From contig NZ_JAAGWK010000026.1 in the NCBI RefSeq assembly GCF_010685995.1, forward strand, positions 46,014-110,013: a stretch of DNA of 64,000 nucleotides, in the 5' to 3' direction. The notes below the pieces were generated by a model. That model saw only the letters and a list, made by a program, of their open reading frames with translations. It was not told where the DNA came from and ran no database searches. The position numbers were made by a program, and so were the translations under genes. The stretch is from Goekera deserti (GTDB lineage: Bacteria; Actinomycetota; Actinomycetes; Mycobacteriales; Geodermatophilaceae). Numbering within the stretch: the first letter of the stretch is position 1; each line of letters begins with the position of its first letter. Shown here piece after piece: positions 16,196 to 23,317 of the stretch.

Positions 16196-16705
16196 TCAGA
16201 TCCAGCTGTCGACCATCACGCCGCGGTTGCGGCGCAGGGCCAGCGCGCTGGCCAGGTCGGGCTTGTCCCGGAGCAGGTCGGCGATGCCGGTGCCGTCCCG
16301 CAGCCGGGACATCAGCGCCGAGCTGCTGATGCCCAGCGCGCTGGACAGCCCGGCCACGCCCTCGCCGAGCCCGGCCGGGGTCGCCGTCCGCACCCCGGCG
16401 CGGGTGACCGTCGTCGGGGCCGCGGCGGTGGTGCCAGCAGCGGCCCCGGCGGTCGGCAGGGTGGCGGCGATGGTGGCCACCAGGTCGGTCTGGCTGACCC
16501 CGGCCGCCGCGGCGAGCTCGCCGACCGTCCGGCCACCGGCCAGTGCGGCGTTCATCGCCCGGCTGTCCATGCCGAGCAGCTCGGCGACCGCCCGGTTGGT
16601 CCGCTCGGTGCCGCTGCCGGCCACCGTGCCCGCCGGGCGCGGCAGCGGGGCGCCCGCGGTGCGGGACGGGGCGGCCGGGGCCGACCTGAGCGCGCTGACG
16701 TCCAC
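16196..16705 (-). CDS. Hypothetical Ala/Gly-rich helical protein
   Basis: A 169-aa protein without recognised domain. It has three short helix-turn segments of similar design (RAVAELLGMDSRAMNAAL, TVGELAAAAGVSQTDLVATI, GEGVAGLSSALGISSSAL) that look like repeated small helical modules. No signal peptide or TM segment. The GTG at 16705 has GGGAGG about 13 nt upstream. It converges on malQ with a 6-bp gap. Confidence 0.6.
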   Translation of the reverse strand: MDVSALRSAPAAPSRTAGAPLPRPAGTVAGSGTERTNRAVAELLGMDSRAMNAALAGGRTVGELAAAAGVSQTDLVATIAATLPTAGAAAGTTAAAPTTVTRAGVRTATPAGLGEGVAGLSSALGISSSALMSRLRDGTGIADLLRDKPDLASALALRRNRGVMVDSWI

Positions 16706-16862
16706 GTGTGAGCCTGCCTCCCGGCGCCGCGGTGGCGCCCGGGGTGGTCCTCGGCTGTCCCGAGCCCGATCGGTACGCCCGGACGGGTGGTGATCGGCAC
16801 CCCGGCCACCCCAGGTGGACCGTGATCGAACGCGTGTTCGACCTCCGTGCCATGCTGGCCCG

Positions 16863-17342
16863 GTGGCAGGGGGCATGTACCGCGGACGCTCCGGCCCCTC
16901 GCTGTCCGACCGGGCCGCCTCCTCCGGGGTCCCCGCGCGCGGGGCCGACCACGAGTCCGCGGAACGGGAGCCGGTGGGCAGCGCGTCGCCCGAGCCGCCG
17001 GTGCCCCGCCCGTTCGTGCCGCCCGGGCCGGTGCGCCCGCGCCCCGTCGCCGCCGAGCCCGAGCGGACGTCGGCGCCCGGCCACTCCCCAGGGCCCGGTC
17101 CCGCATCGTCCCCGGCCCGGCCTGCCCGGCCTGCTCCCGCCGCCCGGCGGGGGGCGAGCGGAGGCCGGCACTGCTGGGTGCGCGACCCGCCGGACGCGCC
17201 CGGCATCTGGCCCGGCCTGCTGGTGGAGTGGCGGCAGCGGGAGGACGGCTGGCACGGGCGGGTGGCCTACACCGTGGCCGGCGCGCACGGGCCGGTGCTG
17301 GTGGAGGCGTGGCTGCCGGCCGACCGGCTCAAGCAGGGCTGA
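16863..17342 (+). CDS. Hypothetical protein with Pro-rich N-terminus
   Basis: About 159 aa. The first ~100 residues are low-complexity, Pro/Arg/Ala-rich. The last ~55 form a conserved-looking small domain, GRHCWVRDPP ... WPGLLVEWRQREDGWHGRV then VEAWLPADRL, probably a compact beta-sheet. A CATGCT hexamer 6 nt before the GTG could act as a leaderless -10; an ATG at 16875 is an alternative start. No function can be assigned. Confidence 0.6.
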   Translation: MAGGMYRGRSGPSLSDRAASSGVPARGADHESAEREPVGSASPEPPVPRPFVPPGPVRPRPVAAEPERTSAPGHSPGPGPASSPARPARPAPAARRGASGGRHCWVRDPPDAPGIWPGLLVEWRQREDGWHGRVAYTVAGAHGPVLVEAWLPADRLKQG

Positions 17343-17434
17343 GCGCACGGGCGGGGTTACCCGACCGGCCCGGCTGGCTATGGGTGCCGTACCGCCCGGG
17401 GCACGCACCGGGCACCGACGAGCGGAGGACGAAG

Positions 17435-17635
17435 ATGACCAGCGCACACGACGGACCGACGCTCGACGACGTGCTGCTCCCCGAGGAGCCGGTCACCCGC
17501 GACCGCACCCAGCACGCCAAGGACCCGCACCCCGACGACGAGCTGCTCGAGCACCGCACCGAGCTGGAGCGGCAGGCCGTCGGCTCCGACGACGCCTCAC
17601 CCACCGGCGCCTACGAGCACCCCGCGACCGACTGA
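17435..17635 (+). CDS. Small acidic hypothetical protein (66 aa)
   Basis: An ATG with a strong GGAGG 8 nt upstream opens a 66-codon frame, very rich in Asp, Glu and His (DDVLLPEEPVTRDRTQHAKD, then DDELLEHRTELERQ), probably largely disordered. No known domain. Confidence 0.65.
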   Translation: MTSAHDGPTLDDVLLPEEPVTRDRTQHAKDPHPDDELLEHRTELERQAVGSDDASPTGAYEHPATD

Positions 17636-17654
17636 CCAGCAGCACCCGCCGACC

Positions 17655-17745
17655 AGCACCACCGGCCGATCAACCGCACCAACCGGTCAGCCGCATCGAC
17701 CGACCAGTCAGTTGCACCGACCGGTCAGCCGCACCGACCGGTGGG
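17655..17745. repeat. Imperfect ~20-bp repeats with GACCGGTCAGCCGCA core
   Basis: Downstream of the 66-aa gene, about four diverged copies of a unit containing CCGACCGGTCAGCCGCACC follow each other to ~17745. The 17636-17885 gap holds no gene I can support. Confidence 0.5.
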
Positions 17746-17885
17746 TGGCGCCGACCGACCGTCGCCGCCGGTGCCGACCGCCCCCGCGGCCGGCCCGGCG
17801 GCCGGCCCGGCGAGCGCCCACCCGCCGAGCTCCCCACCCGGGGACCACCGGGCACCACCACCCGGCTGGAGCCCGGCCCGCCGGT

Positions 17886-19145
17886 TCAGCCCGGCGCCAG
17901 CGACCGCGTCCGGACCAGCAGCAGCGTCAGCACCAGCGCCCCCGCCAGCAGCCCGCCGGCCAGCAGCGCCACCGCCGTCCAGCCGCTGCCCTGCCACGCC
18001 CGGCCGGCCAGCGTCCCGGCGACGGAGGACCCGACGTAGTACCAGAACATGTACAGCGAGGCGGCCTGCCCGACGGCCCGGCCGCCGAGGGCCGCGCGGG
18101 TGGCCACCCAGCCGCTGGCGACGGCGTGCGCGGCGAAGAAGCCCACCGTCAGCACGCACAGCCCGAGCACGAACACCGCCAGGGGCCGGGCCAGCGTGAG
18201 CGCCACGCCCACCCCGGCCAGCAGCACCGCCAGCGGGACGACGGTGCGGCGACCGAACCGGTCGGCCAGCAGGCCCGCCGTCGGCGAGCTGGCCGACCCG
18301 AGCAGGTAGGCGGTGAACACCAGCCCCGCCAGCGCCGGGTCGAGCAGGTACGGCGGCGTCTCCAGCCGGAACGTCGCCGCGTTGTAGACCGCCACGAACG
18401 CGCCCATCAGCAGCGCCGCGAAGCCGTAGAGCGCCAGCAGCGCCGGGTCGGTGAACGCCCCCGCCAGCTGCCGCAGCAGCGAGCCCTCGCGCGGCACCGG
18501 GACGAACCGCCGGGCCGGCGGCAGCAGCAGCCACACCGCCACCGCGCAGCCCAGGGCCAGCAGCGCCACCCCTGCCGTGGCCGGGCGCCAGCCGCCCACG
18601 CCGGTGAGCAGCCCGCCCACCAGCCGGCCGGTCAGCCCGCCGACCGCGTTGCCGCTGATGAACAGCCCGATCGCCCGGGAGGCCACCGAGGGGTCCAGCT
18701 CCTCGCGCAGGTACGCCACGGCCACCGCGGGCAGCCCGGCCAGCGCGAAGCCCTGCAGGCCGCGCAGCACCAGCAGGACCTCCCAGGAGGGGGCCGCCGC
18801 CGTCGCCACGGCCAGCACCGCCGCCACGGCCACGCTCACCCGCAGGATGACGGTGCGCCCGCGCCGGTCCGACAGCGGCCCGAAGACCAGCAGGCCCACG
18901 GCCAGCGCGCCGGTCGTCACCGAGATCGCCAGGGTGGCCGCGCCCGGGGTCACCGAGAAGGCCCGGGTCAGCTCCGGCAGCAGCACCTGCGGCTGGTAGA
19001 GCATCGCGAACACGGCCAGCCCGGCCAGGAAGATCGCCACCGATGCACGGCGCAGCCCACGCTCCCCGGCCCGGTGTCCGGGTGGGAGCGCGTCGGCAGG
19101 GAGCACGACCCGAGGGTGCGCCTGTGCCGCGGCACACGTGCGCAC
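17886..19145 (-). CDS. MFS transporter (YnfM/arabinose-efflux-like)
   Basis: A 419-aa, 12-TM major facilitator. FGPLSDRRGRTVILR between TM2 and TM3 is the family's loop 2-3 motif, and ADRFGRRTVVPLAV repeats it in the second half. It resembles proton-driven drug/sugar exporters of the YnfM type; substrate unknown. GTG start, 4 bp after the stop of the MurE-like gene on the same strand, so probably one operon. Confidence 0.85.
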   Translation of the reverse strand: MRTCAAAQAHPRVVLPADALPPGHRAGERGLRRASVAIFLAGLAVFAMLYQPQVLLPELTRAFSVTPGAATLAISVTTGALAVGLLVFGPLSDRRGRTVILRVSVAVAAVLAVATAAAPSWEVLLVLRGLQGFALAGLPAVAVAYLREELDPSVASRAIGLFISGNAVGGLTGRLVGGLLTGVGGWRPATAGVALLALGCAVAVWLLLPPARRFVPVPREGSLLRQLAGAFTDPALLALYGFAALLMGAFVAVYNAATFRLETPPYLLDPALAGLVFTAYLLGSASSPTAGLLADRFGRRTVVPLAVLLAGVGVALTLARPLAVFVLGLCVLTVGFFAAHAVASGWVATRAALGGRAVGQAASLYMFWYYVGSSVAGTLAGRAWQGSGWTAVALLAGGLLAGALVLTLLLVRTRSLAPG

Positions 19146-19149
19146 CGGG

Positions 19150-20637
19150 TCAGGCGGCGCGGCCCCGGGCGGCTCGGGCGTAGTCGGCGACCGCCTCGCG
19201 GGCGACCTCGGCGTCGTCCAGGTGCACCGGGGGCCCGCTGTCCTGCATCTGCGTCTCGTGCCCCCGCCCCACCACCAGGACGACGTCGCCGGGGTCGGCC
19301 GCCCGGACGGCAGCGGTGATCGCGGCCCGCCGGTCGAGTTCGACGGAGACCTCCGAGGGGCCGCCGATCAGACCGACCCGCAGCTCCTCGACGATCTGCC
19401 GCGGGTTCTCACCGTGGCTGCCCTCGTTGGTCAGCCACACCCGGTTCGCCAGCCGGGCCTCCACCCCGAGCAACTGCCGCTTCGCCCGGTCGCGGCGCCC
19501 GCGGGCGCCGAGCACCAGGTGCACGCACTGCTGCCCACCGGCCAGCCCGTGGGCGGTGCGCAGCGCCGCCCGGAGCGCACGCGGGGTGTGCGCGTAGTCG
19601 ACCAGCACCCGGGGTGCGCCGGGCTCGGTGACCAGGGTGTTGCGGCCTGGCGGCGGCGTCAGGCCGGCCAGGCCGGCGGTGACGTCGGCGGCGGGCAGCC
19701 CGAGCCGGCGGGCGGTGGCCCAGGCGACGGCCAGATTGCCCACGTTGACCTCGCCGAGCAGCGCGGAGCGCAGCCGGTGCTCGCCGTCGCCGTCGGCGAG
19801 CAGCACCTCGGTGCCGCGCCGGCCGGTGTCCCAGGACAGCACCCGGACGTCGGCCCCGCCGGACCGGCCGACCCGGGTCACCGGCACCCGGGCCTGGTCG
19901 GCCAGCCGCCGCCCCCACGGCTCGTCGACCGACACCACGGCGTGCCCGGCCCGGCCCGGGGCGAACAGCGCCGCCTTGCTCGCCCAGTACTGCTCCAGGG
20001 TGCCGTGGTGGTCCAGGTGGTCCTCCTCGAAGCCGGTGAACACCGCGACGTCGAAGCGCAGCGCGTCCAGCCGGCCCACGTCCAGGCCGATCGAGGAGGC
20101 CTCGACCACGGCGTCGGTAGCGCCCTGCCCGGCCATCCAGGCCAGCAGCCGCTGCAGCTGCGGGGCCTCCGGGGTGGTCAGGCCGGTGCCCTGCTCCTGG
20201 TCGCCCACCCGGGCGCCCAGCGTGCCGACCACCCCGGCCCGCCGGCCGGCGGCCTCCAGGGCGGCGTGCACCAGGGCACTCGTCGTCGTCTTGCCGTTGG
20301 TGCCGGTGACCCCGACCAGGCGCATCCGCTCCCCCGGGTCACCGGCGAGCAGCGCGCCGACCGGGCCGAGCACGGCCCGCACCGAGGGCACCTGCAGCTG
20401 CGGCACCCCCCACCCGGGCTGCAGCGGGCGGTCGACCAGCAGCGCGGCCGCGCCGGCCCGCACGGCCGCGGCGGCGAACCGGTGCCCGTCGGCGTCGCCA
20501 CCGCGCACGCAGGCGAACAGCGCGCCGGGCAGCACCGCCCGGCTGTCGATCTCCAGCGTGGTCACCGGCGCGTCGCCGGTGCGGTGCACCGGACCGGCGA
20601 CCGCCTCCCGGACCCGTGACTCGACGGTGTGCAACAT
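19150..20637 (-). CDS. MurE-like Mur ligase
   Basis: A 495-aa three-domain Mur ligase. DSRAVLPGALF is the N-terminal UDP-MurNAc-domain signature; ATP loop VTGTNGKTTTS lies at ~110-120; VVEASSIGLDVGRL and EEDHLDHHGTLEQYWASK follow; the C-terminal domain has RVLVDYAHTPRALRAAL. MurE adds the third residue to UDP-MurNAc-dipeptide. The usual DNPR specificity motif reads ENPR (~410), and the usual SSH after the Glu reads SSI. With a position outside a division/cell-wall cluster and next to an MFS gene, this suggests a paralogue. Substrate should not be assumed. Confidence 0.8.
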   Translation of the reverse strand: MLHTVESRVREAVAGPVHRTGDAPVTTLEIDSRAVLPGALFACVRGGDADGHRFAAAAVRAGAAALLVDRPLQPGWGVPQLQVPSVRAVLGPVGALLAGDPGERMRLVGVTGTNGKTTTSALVHAALEAAGRRAGVVGTLGARVGDQEQGTGLTTPEAPQLQRLLAWMAGQGATDAVVEASSIGLDVGRLDALRFDVAVFTGFEEDHLDHHGTLEQYWASKAALFAPGRAGHAVVSVDEPWGRRLADQARVPVTRVGRSGGADVRVLSWDTGRRGTEVLLADGDGEHRLRSALLGEVNVGNLAVAWATARRLGLPAADVTAGLAGLTPPPGRNTLVTEPGAPRVLVDYAHTPRALRAALRTAHGLAGGQQCVHLVLGARGRRDRAKRQLLGVEARLANRVWLTNEGSHGENPRQIVEELRVGLIGGPSEVSVELDRRAAITAAVRAADPGDVVLVVGRGHETQMQDSGPPVHLDDAEVAREAVADYARAARGRAA

Positions 20638-20781
20638 GATCGGGGCCAGCACGCCCCCGACGGTAGGCGAGGCCCCGGCCACCGGCAGGTCGGGACCGCC
20701 ACCGGACCCGGTACCGGTCGGTGCGGCGGTGCGCACCGGGTGCCGGCGACGGACGTCCACCGGAGCTGGTTGGCTGGGGCG

Positions 20782-21207
20782 GTGCCACGCCTGGGACCCG
20801 ACGACGTCGCCTGCTGGCTGCTCAAGACCACCCGGCCGCCGCACGTGATCGACCCGGGCTGGACGCCGGGGGGCGTGCGGGAGCTCACCCGCTGCGTGCG
20901 GGCCTCCTACCGGCTTGGGTTGATGACGGCGGGCGCGCCGTGCCTGCTGTGGCTCAGCGGCCGCGCCGACCCGGGCGTGCACGCGATCGGTGCGGTGCTG
21001 GGCGCGCCCCGACCCGGCCCGGACGGCCCGCTGGTCGACGTCCGGCTGCGGCTGCTGGCGGAGCCGGTGCCCCGCGGCGCGCTGCTGGCCGACGCCCGGG
21101 CCCGCACGGCCGAGGTGCTGCGGATGCCGGCGGGCAGCAACCCGTCCTGGCTGTCCGACCCGGAGTTCGCCGCCGTCCACGACCTGCTGGAGGCGCCGGG
21201 CGCGTGA
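20782..21207 (+). CDS. EVE-like (PUA-fold) domain protein
   Basis: A 141-aa protein. ACWLLKTTRPP at the start, APCLLWLSGRADPGVHAIGAV in the middle and NPSWLSDPEFAAVHDLL at the end resemble EVE-domain proteins, which have a PUA-like fold and often bind modified bases. No fused nuclease or helicase is present. GTG start; it diverges from the MurE-like gene. Assignment rests on motif spacing and is moderate. Confidence 0.6.
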   Translation: MPRLGPDDVACWLLKTTRPPHVIDPGWTPGGVRELTRCVRASYRLGLMTAGAPCLLWLSGRADPGVHAIGAVLGAPRPGPDGPLVDVRLRLLAEPVPRGALLADARARTAEVLRMPAGSNPSWLSDPEFAAVHDLLEAPGA

Positions 21208-21325
21208 CGGCGGCGACCCTCGCCGTCCCGAGGTGACCGACACCGCGATCCCCGGGCCGGCCGGCGCCGACCCGACCACGCCCACCCCGGGACGTGTGGT
21301 CCCGGAGCTGGGACGATGGGTCCCC

Positions 21326-22129
21326 GTGAGCGCACACCGGTACCTGTGGGGCGGCCTGGCCTGGCTGCTCACCCTCCAGTTCTTCGTCGTCGAGGCGGTC
21401 GCCGCGGCCGGCTTCGGTGGCTACTCCCGGGTCGACGACGTGATCAGCGACCTCGGCACGGCGGCGTCCCCGGACGCCGGGCTGATGAACGCCTCCTTCC
21501 TGCTCCAGGGTCTGCTCATCGCCGCCGGCACGGTGCTGCTCGTGCCGGTGCTCAAGGCGGGCGCCGCCCGGACCGCCGGGGGGCTGCTGGTGGTGGCCGC
21601 GCTCGGCGTGCTGCTGGTCGGGTTCGCCCCGTCCGACGGCAACGGCACGCTGCACGGCATCGGTGCCGCGGCGTACCTGCTGGGCGGCGGCGCCGGGCTG
21701 ATCGCGCTGGCCTACGCGGTCCGGCCGCGCTCGGAGGCACTGGGCACCACGCTGGCCCTGCTCGGGCTGCTCGGCATCGTGGGCACGATCTTCTTCGCCA
21801 CCGGCGTGACCGGGCTGGTCGGCGAGGGCGGGACCGAGCGGCTGGCCGCCTACGTCGTCCCGCTGGGCCTGCCGCTGACCGGCATCGCGCTGTGGCGCTT
21901 CGGTGAGGACTGGGAGGCCCGGCTGCAGGCGCAGTCCGACGGCACCCCGAGCCGCCGGCAACTGCGGGCCGCCGAGCGCGAGCAGGCCGCCGAGCGCGCC
22001 CGGCAGCGCGACGACGCCCTGGAGGCCGCCGCCCGCCAGGCGGAGCAGCGCCGAACAGCACCGCCGGCCCGCGACCCGGACGACGACTACGACGAGGACA
22101 ACCCCTGGGGTGCCCGCCGCACCGACTGA
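21326..22129 (+). CDS. DUF998 family membrane protein
   Basis: Six or seven predicted TM helices from YLWGGLAWLLTLQFFVVEA to ERLAAYVVPLGLPLTGIALW, including the family's YSRVDDVISDLG after TM1. A charged cytoplasmic tail (EREQAAERARQRDDALEAAA, ending in an acidic cluster) follows. DUF998 proteins are uncharacterised integral membrane proteins. The start is uncertain: GTG 21326 follows GACGAT by 8 nt, while GTG 21233 in the same frame would add a Pro/Thr-rich leader (298 aa instead of 267). Confidence 0.75.
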   Translation: MSAHRYLWGGLAWLLTLQFFVVEAVAAAGFGGYSRVDDVISDLGTAASPDAGLMNASFLLQGLLIAAGTVLLVPVLKAGAARTAGGLLVVAALGVLLVGFAPSDGNGTLHGIGAAAYLLGGGAGLIALAYAVRPRSEALGTTLALLGLLGIVGTIFFATGVTGLVGEGGTERLAAYVVPLGLPLTGIALWRFGEDWEARLQAQSDGTPSRRQLRAAEREQAAERARQRDDALEAAARQAEQRRTAPPARDPDDDYDEDNPWGARRTD

Positions 22130-22291
22130 GGACGCCGTCCCGTACGTGAGCTGCCGGCGTCCCGGCCACCCGCGCACACCGGACCGCCGTCGCGACGGCG
22201 CCCCCTCCGGGGACTGTGACGCCGGTCGCTGGGTACGGCGCAGGGCGCGTTCGCGTACGACGATGGAAGACTCGATGGACGGGAAGGCCTC

Positions 22292-23317
22292 ATGACCGGC
22301 AACACCACGCACCGTTTCCGCAACACCACGATCCTCACGGTGCAGGCCGTCGACGCCACGCAGGTGGTCACCTCCGCGGAGATCGACGAGCGGCTGGCCG
22401 ACACCTACCAGCGGGTCGGGCTGCGCCCGGGCCTGCTGCAGCGGCTGGCCGGCATCCGCGAGCGCCGGTGGTTCCCCGAGGGGTACAGCTTCGTCGACGC
22501 CGCGGCCACGGCCGGGGCCAAGGCGATCAGCGAGAGCGGCGTCGACCCGGCCGACATCGGCCTGATGGTCAACACCTCGGTGAGCCGCAAGCACCTGGAG
22601 CCGTCGACCGCCGTGGCGGTGCACGCCCAGCTGGGCCTGCCCAGCTCGTGCCAGAACTTCGACGTCACCAACGCCTGCCTCGGCTTCGTCAACGGCATGG
22701 AGCTCGCCGGCGCCATGATCGACTCGGGCCTCACCGACTACGCGCTCGTGGTCAACGGCGAGGACTCCCGGGCGGTGCAGGAACTGACGATCGACCAGCT
22801 CAACCAGCCCGGCACCACCAGCCGCGACGTCATCGCCCAGTTCGCCACCCTGACCCTGGGCTCCGGAGCGGCGGCGATGGTGCTCGGCCGCGCCGACCGG
22901 CACCCCGAGGGCCACCGCCTGGTCGCCGCGGTCAGCCGGGCCGGCACCGAGCACCACGAGCTGTGCATCGGCAGCAACGAGGGCATGCAGACCGACCTCA
23001 AGGGCCTGCTCGACGCCGGTCTACAGCTGTCCAAGGACCTGTGGGCGGAGGCGGCGACCGAGTTCGACTGGGACGCCGGCATGAGCCGCTACGTCATCCA
23101 CCAGATCTCCCAGGTGCACACCAACGCCATCTGCGAGGCCCTGGGCATCGAGCAGGACCGGGTGCCGCGCACCTTCCCCGACCGGGGCAACATCGGCCCG
23201 GCCTCGGTGCCGTTCACCCTCGCCGGGCAGAACGACAGCCTGGTCGCCGGCGACCGGGTGCTGCTCATGGGCATCGGGTCCGGCCTGAACGCCGCCTGCC
23301 TCGAGATCGCCTGGTGA
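22292..23317 (+). CDS. oleA: OleA: acyl-CoA head-to-head condensing enzyme (thiolase/KAS III fold)
   Basis: A 341-aa thiolase-fold protein. The nucleophile is Cys129 in FDVTNACLGF; HLEPSTA at ~101-107 carries the Glu typical of OleA; YVIHQISQVH provides the His and NIGPASVPFTLA the Asn. OleA condenses two fatty acyl-CoAs into a long beta-keto acid, the first step of hydrocarbon biosynthesis. The downstream oleB-C-D genes separate it from ordinary FabH. ATG start with GGAAGG 5 nt upstream. It is the first gene of an operon coupled by GTGA overlaps. Confidence 0.92.
   Translation: MTGNTTHRFRNTTILTVQAVDATQVVTSAEIDERLADTYQRVGLRPGLLQRLAGIRERRWFPEGYSFVDAAATAGAKAISESGVDPADIGLMVNTSVSRKHLEPSTAVAVHAQLGLPSSCQNFDVTNACLGFVNGMELAGAMIDSGLTDYALVVNGEDSRAVQELTIDQLNQPGTTSRDVIAQFATLTLGSGAAAMVLGRADRHPEGHRLVAAVSRAGTEHHELCIGSNEGMQTDLKGLLDAGLQLSKDLWAEAATEFDWDAGMSRYVIHQISQVHTNAICEALGIEQDRVPRTFPDRGNIGPASVPFTLAGQNDSLVAGDRVLLMGIGSGLNAACLEIAW

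Noticed and set aside
22292..23317. FabH-type fatty-acid initiation enzyme
   Set aside because: The HLEPS glutamate region and the coupled oleBC and oleD genes fit OleA rather than FabH.
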